DNA from: Pullulanibacillus sp. KACC 23026
GTDB taxonomy: Bacteria; Bacillota; Bacilli; Bacillales; Sporolactobacillaceae
Length of the DNA stretch: 64,000 bases
Assembly (NCBI RefSeq): GCF_029094525.1
Contig: NZ_CP119107.1
Location: forward strand, 868,001 to 932,000
Reading direction: 5' to 3'
The position numbers and the translations under genes are program-made. This document shows positions 9,165 to 16,873 of the stretch, one piece after another; the first letter of the stretch is position 1, and every line of letters starts with the position of its first letter. Below the pieces are notes generated by a model that saw only the letters and a list, made by a program, of their open reading frames with translations, was not told the origin of the DNA and made no database searches.

Positions 9165-9229
9165 GAAACGCAGGGACGGTTCTCGTGTTCCATTGATTAA
9201 GTGGAACACGAGAACCGTCCCTTTGTTGC
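9165..9229. repeat. Head-to-head family A pair
   Basis: A forward copy at 9165-9192 and a reverse copy at 9202-9229 separated by about 9 nt. Together they form a long hairpin just after the DUF445 stop and just before the VOC gene, whose start had been mis-extended into it. Confidence 0.9.
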
Positions 9230-9249
9230 AAATGAAAGGAATGAAACGA

Positions 9250-9636
9250 GTGAAGTTAAATAAGATTCATCATATTGCTATTATTTGTTCGGATTATGAG
9301 GTTTCAAAGTCTTTTTATGTGAATGTACTAGGTTTAGAGATTTTGAAGGAAACATATAGAAGTGAGAGAGAGTCTTACAAGTTAGACTTAATGGTCAATG
9401 GTCATTATCAAATTGAGCTTTTTTCGTTTCCAAACAGTCCGGAGCGAGCGAGTTACCCGGAGGCAAGAGGGCTAAGACACTTGGCCTTTGAAGTGGAAGA
9501 TGTAGAAGAAGCAGCGGCAGAGCTTCGGGAAAAAGCTGTTGAGGTTGAAGAGGTGAGATTGGATCCAATTACGGGGAAGAAATTTACCTTCTTTGAAGAC
9601 CCAGACCACCAGCCCATAGAATTGTATGAGAGTTAA
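9250..9636 (+). CDS. gloA2: VOC-superfamily protein, YaeR/GloA2 type
   Basis: About 128 residues from GTG 9250, 9 bp after AAAGGA; longer starts run into the upstream repeat. The sequence follows E. coli YaeR closely from memory: HHIAIICSDYEVSKSFYV, GHYQIELFSFPNSPERAS, ARGLRHLAFEV and the end FFEDPDHQPIELYE. Metal-ligand candidates of the paired beta-alpha-beta-beta-beta folds are His (HHIAI), Glu (QIELF), His (LRHLAF) and Glu (PIELYE). The true substrate of YaeR-like proteins is unsettled; a glyoxalase I or lyase reaction is the usual guess. It stands alone between two repeat pairs. Confidence 0.88.
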   Translation: MKLNKIHHIAIICSDYEVSKSFYVNVLGLEILKETYRSERESYKLDLMVNGHYQIELFSFPNSPERASYPEARGLRHLAFEVEDVEEAAAELREKAVEVEEVRLDPITGKKFTFFEDPDHQPIELYES

Positions 9637-9645
9637 ATCATAGAG

Positions 9646-9710
9646 TGAAACATAGGGACGGTTCTCGTGTTCCATTGGTTAAATGGAACGCGAGAACCGT
9701 CCCTGCGTTC
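9646..9710. repeat. Head-to-head family A pair
   Basis: A forward copy at 9646-9673 and a reverse copy at 9683-9710, with the same 9-nt spacing as the pair before the VOC gene. The VOC gene is thus bracketed by two near-identical doublets. Confidence 0.9.
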
Positions 9711-9820
9711 ATTCTGCGTTCATTTGAAGATGTACAAAAGCTTTACATTGAATTAACACTAGGTTTACATAGGTGTGTTAGAGTTAAGTCAACAAGTAAA
9801 TAGGTGCCTTGGAGAGATCA

Positions 9821-9897
9821 GAGAGAGCGTTAATGAAGCGAGGGTTGTCTGTGCGTTTTGGACAGAGTACCGTTTGCTGGAATTAAGCTCTCTTTTT
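9821..9897 (+). promoter_or_regulatory. Leader hairpin with T-run before glpP
   Basis: AGAGAGCGTTAAT pairs with ATTAAGCTCTCT (one bulged base) around a 45-nt apical region that contains a smaller TGTC/GACA stem, and the descending arm runs into TTTTT. This has the form of a leader terminator just upstream of the antiterminator gene. GlpP proteins act on such leaders, so autoregulation is possible. The T-box element AGGGTGG is absent. Confidence 0.5.
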
Positions 9898-9909
9898 CTA
9901 TGGGAAAGG

Positions 9910-10548
9910 ATGAGGAAGTTGGAGGAGAAGGATAGGATATTAGAGGTTTTGCGAAGGGAACAGATCATTTTTTCAATAAAAACACCTAAAGCGCTGGATC
10001 ATTTTCTTGAATCGGACATTACCATAGGATTCTTATTAGAAGGCAGTATTAATAATCTTCAAAATTACGTTAAAGTCTTGAAAAACAGAAATAAAATTGT
10101 TTTTCTTCATTTAGAAAAGGTGCAAGGTATTCGCGTTGATTTTGAAGGGCTTCAGTTTTTATCCCATTACATAAAGCCGCATGGCATTATTACGACCAAA
10201 AAACAGTTAATTCGATCTGCTAAAAGTTTGGGTTTTTGCACAGTCCAGCGTTTGTTCTTAGTTGATACTGATGCAGTCCAAAACGGGTTGCAGATTGCCA
10301 AGGAATTTCAGCCTGATTTTATTGAGGTTATGCCAGGGCTTATCTCATGTGTCTTTGGAAAAATTAAGCAAACCATTGATATCCCATTGATTACAGGAGG
10401 ACTCATTAGCGATGAGGAGCAGATCCAAAAAGCCATCAATCATGGTGCGCTAGCCGTTTCAACAAGCCGACTTAAGCTAGGTCAAGCTTTTTTAGATAAG
10501 GGGTCTGACCCCTCAAAAGCTTCAAAGGGTTTTCTGCTTAATATATAG
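9910..10548 (+). CDS. glpP: Glycerol-3-phosphate-responsive antiterminator, GlpP type
   Basis: About 212 residues from ATG 9910; TTG 9919 and 9949 are alternatives, the latter closest to the usual family N-terminus. An open frame from 9775 overlaps the structured leader and is rejected. Family signatures are KPHGIITTKKQLIRSAK, VQRLFLVDTDAV, PDFIEVMPG and PLITGGLISDEEQIQKA, a TIM-barrel-like fold. In B. subtilis GlpP binds glycerol-3-phosphate and nascent leader RNA to prevent termination of glp transcripts. The ABC importer genes start 33 bp downstream, so it probably controls them. The last 17 residues (KGSDPSKASKGF) come from a GGGGTCTGACCCC palindrome at 10500-10512 fused to the 3' end. 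Confidence 0.85.
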   Translation: MRKLEEKDRILEVLRREQIIFSIKTPKALDHFLESDITIGFLLEGSINNLQNYVKVLKNRNKIVFLHLEKVQGIRVDFEGLQFLSHYIKPHGIITTKKQLIRSAKSLGFCTVQRLFLVDTDAVQNGLQIAKEFQPDFIEVMPGLISCVFGKIKQTIDIPLITGGLISDEEQIQKAINHGALAVSTSRLKLGQAFLDKGSDPSKASKGFLLNI

Positions 10549-10551
10549 AGG

Positions 10552-10566
10552 GGGGTCTGACCCCCT
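10552..10566. repeat. GGGGGTCTGACCCCC palindrome
   Basis: A perfect family B palindrome directly after the glpP stop and before the ugpA ribosome site. A second copy (10500-10512) lies inside the glpP 3' end. Confidence 0.88.
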
Positions 10567-10581
10567 AAAGAAGGAGCGGTG

Positions 10582-11511
10582 ATGAGGATGGATAAGATGG
10601 TGGTTGCGAGGGCGCAGGGTGGTGTGGTGATGAGGGCGAGGAGTTCGCGGTTGTATCGCTTTACCCATTGGCCGTTCTTGCTGCCAGCTATGTTTTTTAT
10701 CACGGTTTTTGTTTTTGTGCCAGCCATTTATGTGATTTATTTGAGCTTATTGAATTGGAACTTGTTGAGTTCGACTCCAAAGTTTGTTGGTCTGAAAAAT
10801 TATGCTTTTTTGTTTCATGATACCTACTTCTTAACAGCGCTGAGGAATTCTGGGTTGGTGAGCGCGTCTATGGTGGTAGTCGCTCTTCCGCTCGGACTTG
10901 GTCTCGCGCTCTTAGCGGATATGGGCTTAAAGGGGACGCGCGTCTATCGAACGATCATTTTTACGCCTTATGTTATTCCGCTTGTGGCTTCTGGGCTGAT
11001 TTGGTCGCTTCTCTTTGGTGACAGCGGGCTGATTAATCATCTTCTTGGTCTATTCGGAATCTCAGGTCCGAAATGGTTAGGCACTCAGCCTTATGCGCTG
11101 ATCAGCATCATGGTTGTGACCATCTGGCAGTTTACGGGCTACTACATGTTGATTTTTCTTGGGGGTCTTCAGGGCGTTCCAATGGTTTTGAAAGAGGCAG
11201 CGCGAGTGGATGGAGCAGGAAATTGGGGCGTTTTTAAAACGGTGACGCTTCCGTCTCTGACACCCAGCCTTTTCTTTGCGGTCGTGGTCTGTATCATTCA
11301 ATCGCTTCAGACGTTTGATCAAGTGTACATTATGACCAAAGGCGGTCCGGACGGCTCAACGACCACGCTCGTTTATTACATATTCCAGCAAGGATTTGGC
11401 ATGTATAACATTGGCCCTGCGACAGCTGCTTCGGTTATCCTGCTTTTGATTCTTGGCTTTTTAACCTTTATTCAATTGCGAGTGAGTCAAAGATGGGTGG
11501 TGGAAGAATGA
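10582..11511 (+). CDS. ugpA: ABC transporter permease, UgpA-like
   Basis: About 309 residues. AAGGAG at 10571-10576 precedes overlapping GTG 10579 and ATG 10582; I use the ATG. Six hydrophobic segments are visible (for example LLPAMFFITVFVFVPAIYVI and the last, VILLLILGFLTFIQL). The permease EAA loop is EAARVDGAGNWGVFKTVTLP, the contact for an ABC ATPase. Family MalF/UgpA of carbohydrate importers. Together with the next two genes it forms a CUT1-type importer; the preceding GlpP and the nearby phosphodiesterase point to glycerol-3-phosphate or its diesters. No ATPase gene is present, so a shared ATPase such as MsmX is likely. Confidence 0.87.
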   Translation: MRMDKMVVARAQGGVVMRARSSRLYRFTHWPFLLPAMFFITVFVFVPAIYVIYLSLLNWNLLSSTPKFVGLKNYAFLFHDTYFLTALRNSGLVSASMVVVALPLGLGLALLADMGLKGTRVYRTIIFTPYVIPLVASGLIWSLLFGDSGLINHLLGLFGISGPKWLGTQPYALISIMVVTIWQFTGYYMLIFLGGLQGVPMVLKEAARVDGAGNWGVFKTVTLPSLTPSLFFAVVVCIIQSLQTFDQVYIMTKGGPDGSTTTLVYYIFQQGFGMYNIGPATAASVILLLILGFLTFIQLRVSQRWVVEE

Positions 11512-12344
11512 ATCAGCACTCTTTAGTTAAAAAAGTAATGGGGCATGCTCTCTTGATTATCGCTTGTGCGTCTATTTTGATTCCAATTTACTGGATGATT
11601 GTCAGTGCGTTTGAGCCGAATTCAGATATTCTCTCAACGACACCGCACTTTTTCCCATCTCACTTTGCACCTGGGAATCTCTTAACGGCTCTTAAAGCCC
11701 AGCCTTTTGGCCGATTTTTTCTAAACAGTTGTATCATGAGTGCCCTCATTGTGTTTTGCCAAGTGGTGACTTCAAGCTTAGCAGCTTATGCTCTAGTCTT
11801 TATTCCTATGCACCGCAGTAAAGGATGGTTCTTTCTTATCCTGCTCGCCATGATGATACCGATGCAGGCTACTTTTATTCCTGTTTACCTCATTTTGAGT
11901 AAAGTGCATCTGATCAATACCTACATGGGACTGGTGCTTCCTTTTGCCGGGAGTGCTTTCGGAATCTTCCTTCTTCGACAAGGGTTTGTGTCGGTTCCTA
12001 AAGCGATCGTGCATGCTGCGCGAATTGATGGCGCATCGGAATGGCGTATCCTGGGCACTATTGTTTTGCCGAATGCCAAACCCATCATTATTACACTTGT
12101 CCTATTAAATTTCGTCTTCCATTACAATGACTTATTTTGGCCATTGATCTCGACGAACGCGGCTAACATGCGGGTCGTCCCAGTCGCTCTTTCTTACTTC
12201 CTAAGCCAAGAGCCAGGACAAACCCTTCAATGGAACCTGCTGATGGCAGCCGACCTTGTCACCATTTTACCCGCACTCGCCCTGTTCCTCCTTGGACAAC
12301 GCTACATCGTCCGAGGGATCATGAGCAGCGCCGTAAAGGGGTGA
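11508..12344 (+). CDS. ugpE: ABC transporter permease, UgpE-like
   Basis: About 278 residues from ATG 11508, which overlaps the ugpA stop as ATGA, indicating translational coupling; an in-frame ATG 15 bp earlier is less likely. Six hydrophobic segments, the first HALLIIACASILIPIYWMI. The EAA-type loop is HAARIDGASEWRILGTIVLP. This is the MalG/UgpE half of the importer channel and pairs with UgpA. The gene ends just before a family A repeat cluster that separates it from the binding-protein gene. Confidence 0.87.
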   Translation: MNQHSLVKKVMGHALLIIACASILIPIYWMIVSAFEPNSDILSTTPHFFPSHFAPGNLLTALKAQPFGRFFLNSCIMSALIVFCQVVTSSLAAYALVFIPMHRSKGWFFLILLAMMIPMQATFIPVYLILSKVHLINTYMGLVLPFAGSAFGIFLLRQGFVSVPKAIVHAARIDGASEWRILGTIVLPNAKPIIITLVLLNFVFHYNDLFWPLISTNAANMRVVPVALSYFLSQEPGQTLQWNLLMAADLVTILPALALFLLGQRYIVRGIMSSAVKG

Positions 12345-12379
12345 TGCCAGAAACAGAGAGACAGGTGGAACGCGGGGGT

Positions 12380-12447
12380 GGAACGCAGGGACGGATCTCG
12401 CGTTTCATTGAGAGTGCATGGAACGCGGGGACGGATCTCGCGTTTCA
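12380..12447. repeat. Two family A palindromes inside the ugp operon
   Basis: Copies at 12380-12407 and 12420-12447 lie between the second permease and the binding-protein gene, within one presumed transcript. A stable hairpin here could change the relative amounts of permease and binding-protein mRNA. Confidence 0.88.
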
Positions 12448-12534
12448 GAACGTTCGATCAGCCATTTCAAATTTAAGAGGGCCAAAACGGTTTTTAAAAA
12501 ATTAAAATAAGCCCATTTTGAGGAGGGGAATAGG

Positions 12535-13863
12535 TTGAAAGCTTTTCCTTTGAAGGTAGTTTCGGCAGTTGTGTCATTAGGTATTCTTTTATCAGGATGC
12601 GGGACATCCGGCAATTCCGCTAGTACAAGCGGCACCGCAGGCAAAACAGCAGAATCTGGATCAAATAAAGTTGTTGATATTTCACTATGGTATGGAATTA
12701 GTGGGGATTTGGATAAGGATGTACAGAAGATGGTCAAGAAATTCAATGACGCTCACCCGGCTATACACGTTACGGCGACCTACCAAGGCAGCTATTCGGG
12801 CGGAGGACCTGAACAGCAAAAATTGCTTGCCGCTCTTGCTGCCGGCAACCCGCCTGACCTTGCTCAAATCGAAGTGAATTCCATGGGTGTTTTTGCAAAC
12901 TCTGGGAAGTTAATGGATTTAACGGATTTTATGAAAAATAGCTCTGTTGATAAGCCAGATAATTTCTTAGACGGCATGTTGGTCAGTACGCAATGGAACG
13001 GCAAGTATTATGGCGTTCCGCTCAACCGAAGCGTTCCAGTCCTTTACTACAACAAAACGTTGTTTAAAAAAGCTGGTATTCAAGACCCTCCAAAAACTTG
13101 GGATGAACTCGCAGCGGATACCAAAAAATTAACAAGTGGCTCTGGCGACTCCAAGGTCTACGGTTATGGTCCGCTTGTTGACTGGTGGCCATGGGAATCA
13201 ATGGCTTGGTCCTCAGGAAGTGAAATTCTTTCAAAAGATGGCAAAAAAGCCACCTTTAATACACCTGAGCTCAATCACGTCCTTACCCTTCAGCAAAATC
13301 TAGTCAAAAGCGGGGATGCCCTTGTTGAGACAGGGGACAATTATTGGACACTCATGACTAATGATTTTATTAACGGAAAAGTGGCTATGGATCTCGATTC
13401 TATTGGCAGTGCCGCGCAAGTTCAACAAGGTGTTGGCTCGAAGTTCGAATGGGGCACCGCTTATTTGCCAAGCGACAAAACCCTTAATGTACCTCCAGGC
13501 GGTGGTGACATGGCCATCATGAACGGCATTCCGCAAGATCATGTTAAGGCAGCTGAAACGTTTATTGAATGGTGGACTTCACCAAAACAAACACTTGAAT
13601 GGTCACAATTAACCGGTTATCTGCCTGTTCAAAAAGATGCTGTTCAAGATCAATCTTACCAAAATTTCTTGAAGAAAAACCCGCAATTCAAAACAGCTAT
13701 TGATGAGCTTCAATATCAAAAAGCAGCTCCTGCCTCCGAGCACCTGCTTAACGTCCTACAATACATGCAGCAATCCTTGCAAGGTATTTTTGACCAAGGG
13801 AAGCCAGTCGGCGACCAACTCAAAAAAGCCGTCGACCAAGCCAACAGCATCTTAGGTGGTTGA
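12535..13863 (+). CDS. ugpB: ABC transporter substrate-binding lipoprotein, UgpB-like
   Basis: 442 residues from TTG 12535 behind AGGAGGGG. The N-terminus is a lipoprotein signal with lipobox LLSGC (Cys at about residue 22) and a Ser/Thr/Gly-rich linker. The mature part is a SBP_bac_1 fold: WYGISGDLDKDVQKMVKKFN, LAALAAGNPPDLAQIE, PVLYYNKTLFKKAGI and PKTWDELAA. Such lipoproteins deliver sugars or glycerol phosphates to the CUT1 permeases encoded upstream. Typical for UgpB is a G-rich binding segment; here PPGGGDMAIMNGI is present. A hairpin terminator follows at 14039. Confidence 0.88.
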   Translation: MKAFPLKVVSAVVSLGILLSGCGTSGNSASTSGTAGKTAESGSNKVVDISLWYGISGDLDKDVQKMVKKFNDAHPAIHVTATYQGSYSGGGPEQQKLLAALAAGNPPDLAQIEVNSMGVFANSGKLMDLTDFMKNSSVDKPDNFLDGMLVSTQWNGKYYGVPLNRSVPVLYYNKTLFKKAGIQDPPKTWDELAADTKKLTSGSGDSKVYGYGPLVDWWPWESMAWSSGSEILSKDGKKATFNTPELNHVLTLQQNLVKSGDALVETGDNYWTLMTNDFINGKVAMDLDSIGSAAQVQQGVGSKFEWGTAYLPSDKTLNVPPGGGDMAIMNGIPQDHVKAAETFIEWWTSPKQTLEWSQLTGYLPVQKDAVQDQSYQNFLKKNPQFKTAIDELQYQKAAPASEHLLNVLQYMQQSLQGIFDQGKPVGDQLKKAVDQANSILGG

Positions 13864-13868
13864 CCTAT

Positions 13869-13929
13869 GAAACGCGGGGACGGTTCTTCCGTTTCGTTGG
13901 TGAAACGTGGGGACGGATCTCGCGTTTCA
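13869..13929. repeat. Two family A palindromes
   Basis: Copies at 13869-13895 and 13902-13929 directly follow the ugpB stop, again at the 3' side of a gene. Confidence 0.9.
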
Positions 13930-14038
13930 TTTGATAGCTTCAACAGATAGGGCAGCAGGAACCGTTTTACAGTGAAAGGTGAGCAAGATTTTTTTGCTTA
14001 CCCAGCATTGAAGAGGACATTCTAGTTAAATCAAGAAC

Positions 14039-14070
14039 GAGCACAGTGAAGGGTTCGCTGTGCTCTTTTT
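14039..14070 (+). terminator. Intrinsic terminator, probably of the ugp operon
   Basis: GAGCACAG, an 11-nt loop, CTGTGCTC and TTTTT. It lies about 175 bp after the ugpB stop with only repeats between them. Confidence 0.75.
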
Positions 14071-14339
14071 CTATTATCAGAAAGAAAAATATTGCTGGCT
14101 CTTGGGAAGCAGACCTCTGCTGAAAAATATTGCTCGAAAAGGTCTGTTCCTAACTATGAGAAGAAAAAGGGATTTTCACGGAAGACACACAAAGTATGCT
14201 CTAGTAATTTTGGCAATTCTTAGTCTTTCACCCCATACACCTTAGCGAATGGCTCTATTCTTAGATTATATTTTGGGAATTTTGAAGGACTTGTGACCTG
14301 AATGTAGAATAGTTTAAGATGATAACCTCCTCTCCCACT

Positions 14340-14367
14340 GAAACACAGGGACGGATCTCGCGTTTCA
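14340..14367. repeat. Family A palindrome left of the RAYT gene
   Basis: One copy, GAAACACAGGGACGGATCTC ending GCGTTTCA, about 100 bp upstream of the transposase start. With the copies at 15303-15459 it brackets the gene. Confidence 0.9.
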
Positions 14368-14470
14368 TTTCATCTTTTCCTCGAAAAAAAGCTGGTTCTC
14401 GTCTCATTTCCTCCGATCGCCTCACTATTTTTTTCTAATTCCAATGAAAAAGTCTTTTTGCAAGGTCACC

Positions 14471-15205
14471 ATGGGCAGACAAAAGAAATATTTTTTTGAA
14501 AGTGGTGATAAGTTGGTTCGTAATCCAAGAGTGAAAAGCAAAACGGGAGTCTATCATATTATGTGGAGAGGAGTTAATAGACAGGCTATTTTTCACGACG
14601 ATCAGGACAGAAGGAAATTTCTTGATATCCTTAAAACCTATAAGAACAAAAATGATTTGAACATCTATGCTTGGTGTTTAATGAGTAACCATGTCCATTT
14701 GCTGATAAAAGAGGGGAATGAAGGGATTTCAGATACGATGAAGCGGATAGGGATTAGCTATGTTAATTATTTCAATTGGAAGTACCAAACAACAGGTTCT
14801 CTTTTTCAGGATCGTTTTAATAGTGAATGTGTTGAAGAGAGACCCTATCTACTAACTGTCGTAAGGTATATTCACCAGAATCCGTTAAAAGCTGGAATGG
14901 TCAGTCGCGCTGAAGATTGGAAATGGAGCAGTTGTAGTACTTACTATGGCAAAGTCCCTTATTCTGTTGACCTGTTGGATAGTGAGCTTGTTCTTGGATG
15001 CTTCTCCCCGCATATCGCAGAGGCAAGAGAAGCATTTCGAGCATTTAACGAAAGCTTGAATGATGATACATGCCTAGATGAAAAGCTGGTTAAAAAAAGG
15101 TTGTCCGATGAAGAGGCAAGAACAGCCATTCTAGAACTCATAGGTATTTATGAAATCACACAAATTAAGAGTCTGCCTAAGTCAGAGAGAGAAAAAGTGC
15201 TGTGA
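14471..15205 (+). CDS. REP-associated tyrosine transposase (Y1_Tnp/IS200-like, RAYT)
   Basis: From ATG 14471 (MGRQKKYFF, preceded by AAGGTC) the frame gives 244 residues; an earlier ATG at 14444 lacks a ribosome site. The HUH motif is LMSNHVHLLIKE, and the catalytic Tyr lies in VVRYIHQNPLKAGMV, both hallmarks of RAYT single-strand transposases, which cut and join at REP hairpins. The family's C-terminal helix-turn-helix tail is cut off by TGA 15203-15205: the same frame continues for 27 sense codons (GISLGQAARIMGISKTLIF) to TAA 15287-15289. One base change thus splits the original gene. The gene is flanked on both sides by family A palindromes, its probable substrate. Confidence 0.88.
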   Translation: MGRQKKYFFESGDKLVRNPRVKSKTGVYHIMWRGVNRQAIFHDDQDRRKFLDILKTYKNKNDLNIYAWCLMSNHVHLLIKEGNEGISDTMKRIGISYVNYFNWKYQTTGSLFQDRFNSECVEERPYLLTVVRYIHQNPLKAGMVSRAEDWKWSSCSTYYGKVPYSVDLLDSELVLGCFSPHIAEAREAFRAFNESLNDDTCLDEKLVKKRLSDEEARTAILELIGIYEITQIKSLPKSEREKVL

Positions 15206-15302
15206 GAGATAAAAAGAATAAACGGCATCTCACTAGGCCAAGCCGCAAGAATTATGGGAATCTCAAAAACCCTTATCTTTCGAGCATAATTAAGTGCCGC
15301 TT

Positions 15303-15459
15303 GAAACGCAGGGACGGATCTCGCGTTTCAAGCAAAGCACCAAGTGAAACGCAGGGACGGATCTCGCGTTTCAAGCAAAGCACCAAGTGAAACGCAGGGA
15401 CGGATCTCGCGTTTCAAGCAAAGCACCAAGTGAAACGCAGGGACGGATCTCACGTTTCA
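15303..15459. repeat. Four family A palindromes in 43-bp tandem
   Basis: Copies start at 15303, 15346, 15389 and 15432. Each 28-bp palindrome (GAAACGCAGGGACGGATCTC to GCGTTTCA) is followed by the identical 15-bp spacer AGCAAAGCACCAAGT. The array begins 14 bp after the end of the RAYT frame. The perfect spacing indicates recent tandem amplification. Confidence 0.93.
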
Positions 15460-15612
15460 ACCTAACATTCAAGTAATCGGCTACAAAATCAAAGAATTTA
15501 AATTAAGTACAAGAAATCCAAGGTATTCTATAGAATGGTCCTTCATTTTTTGTTTACAAAAAATAGAAGCGGCAGGACCGCTTCTTTAAGTAAAGTAATG
15601 TATTTATATTTA

Positions 15613-15680
15613 TGAAACAGAAGAACCGTCCCCGCGTTCCACCCGCGTTCCACCCGCGTTCCACCGCGTTCCACCTGCGT
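15613..15680. repeat. Family A copy with CCGCGTTCCAC tandem tail
   Basis: A reverse-orientation copy at 15613-15640 is followed by repeated 10-12 bp CCGCGTTCCAC units up to the stop of the phosphodiesterase gene. The unit is one arm of the palindrome, so slippage within the element probably produced it. Confidence 0.85.
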
Positions 15681-16409
15681 TTATTTTAATAGTTTTAGGC
15701 TTGCTAGTCGGTCTGGGTAGTCGGTGATGATTGAGGTGACGCCAAGGTTCATCATGGTTTCTAGGTCGTTTATTTCGTTTACGGTATAGGGGTTGATGTC
15801 GATTTTATATTTTTTGCATGCCATGACGATTTCGGGACTAATATGTTTGAAATAGGGGTGAATGGCTACAGCACCTATATGTTTAGCGTACAGCCAAGGA
15901 TCCACTAATTGCTGGGCATATAGAATGGCCACTTGGATATCGGGATCAAGCTGTTTTATATTCTTTAGACTAACATGATTAAAGGACGAGCAAAGGACTT
16001 GGTCATGAAGGCCATAACGATTAATTAAATCGACGACAGCGTCTTCTAATCCTGGGTATTCGACTATTGCTGTTTTAAGTTCAATATTGACAAAAATGCC
16101 TTGGCTTCTTGCCCAAATAAGAACGTCCTCAAGCAGTGGGATTTTTTCTCCCTTGAATTCTGGGGCAAACCAACTGCCAGCATCCAACTTAGAGAGTTCT
16201 GCAAAGGTGATATCTTTAATCCATCCCCTTCCATTAGATGTTCTATCCAATGTCTCGTCGTGCATGACGACAAGACTTCCATCCTTTGTTCTATGGATGT
16301 CCAGCTCAATTCCGTCTGTGCCAGCTTGTTTTGCCAATTCAAAAGCTATCAAGGTGTTCTCTGGAGCGGCGGATTTAAATCCTCGATGAGCTATAATCTT
16401 AGTTTTCAT
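15681..16409 (-). CDS. ugpQ: Glycerophosphodiester phosphodiesterase
   Basis: 242 residues from a minus-strand ATG behind GGAAGAGG. Catalytic and metal residues of the GDPD family are all visible: IAHRGFKSAAPENT near the N-terminus (His-Arg-Gly and Glu-Asn), GIELDIHRTKDG (Glu and Asp), VVMHDETLDRTSNG (His), then NIELK. The enzyme hydrolyses glycerophosphodiesters to glycerol-3-phosphate and an alcohol. No signal peptide, so it is cytoplasmic, the UgpQ type. It lies on the strand opposite to the GlpP-ugp module 1.8 kb away and would supply the glycerol-3-phosphate that GlpP senses. Confidence 0.9.
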   Translation of the reverse strand: MKTKIIAHRGFKSAAPENTLIAFELAKQAGTDGIELDIHRTKDGSLVVMHDETLDRTSNGRGWIKDITFAELSKLDAGSWFAPEFKGEKIPLLEDVLIWARSQGIFVNIELKTAIVEYPGLEDAVVDLINRYGLHDQVLCSSFNHVSLKNIKQLDPDIQVAILYAQQLVDPWLYAKHIGAVAIHPYFKHISPEIVMACKKYKIDINPYTVNEINDLETMMNLGVTSIITDYPDRLASLKLLK

Positions 16410-16650
16410 AAAATAGCCTCTTCCCCATTTAAAATTGATTCCATTCTGATTATATTTATATTATAGAATCAACTGGAGTATTAAAAAGAGCTCTATAGTT
16501 GAAATTACAAAAGCTTTACAAATAAATGGGAGGGCGCTTTTCTTAGTGACAGCACTTTGCTTGAAATTTCAATAAAAAGTCAAAGCTATGAGGGGACAGA
16601 CGAGATTAGGCTGTTAAGATTTTATTAAGTTTATTAGTATATTATAGTGT

Positions 16651-16755
16651 AGTTCGTTTGCGAAAAGGGTTAGAGTGTTAGTAGGGATTTTATCTAACTT
16701 GGCGGCTTGGTAAGGGAACGAGTTGCAGGGGAAGGCATCCCGCCGAACTTTTTTG
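16651..16755 (+). promoter_or_regulatory. Candidate structured leader RNA upstream of the SLC13 permease
   Basis: Downstream of an AT-rich promoter-like stretch (TATTATAGTG near 16640) there is a GC-rich segment with GGCGG (16701-16705) facing CCGCC (16740-16744), a purine-rich interior (GGGAACGAG, GCAGGGGAAGGC) and a T-run after the closing arm. The form is that of an aptamer joined to a terminator. I cannot assign it to a known riboswitch class. Confidence 0.35.
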
Positions 16756-16775
16756 CAGAGCTATGACGTGGGCAA

Positions 16776-16856
16776 TGAAACAGGAGAACCGTCCCTGTGT
16801 TTCCTGTGTTTCATTGAGCGAAGAAAATGAAACGCGAGAACCGTCCCTGCGTTTCA
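16776..16856. repeat. Two family A palindromes
   Basis: Reverse-orientation copies at 16776-16803 and 16828-16856, 17 bp before the permease start. They lie inside the apparent open frame, which explains its false N-terminal extension. Confidence 0.9.
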
Positions 16857-16873
16857 AGAGGGGATTGCGATTG

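Larger units (their letters stand above)
13930..14470. other. Intergenic stretch before the RAYT gene
   Basis: Holds the hairpin terminator at 14039 and one family A copy at 14340. An open frame at 14060-14245 has no ribosome site or recognisable motif and is not called. Confidence 0.5.

Noticed and set aside
9775-9900. T-box riboswitch before glpP
   Set aside because: The conserved AGGGTGGNACCGCG T-box sequence is absent.
9775-9909. N-terminal 45-residue extension of GlpP
   Set aside because: It covers the leader hairpin with T-run, has no family similarity and no ribosome site.
12230-12505. Plus-strand frame across the end of ugpE
   Set aside because: Out-of-frame shadow of ugpE that continues into repeats (GRISRF).
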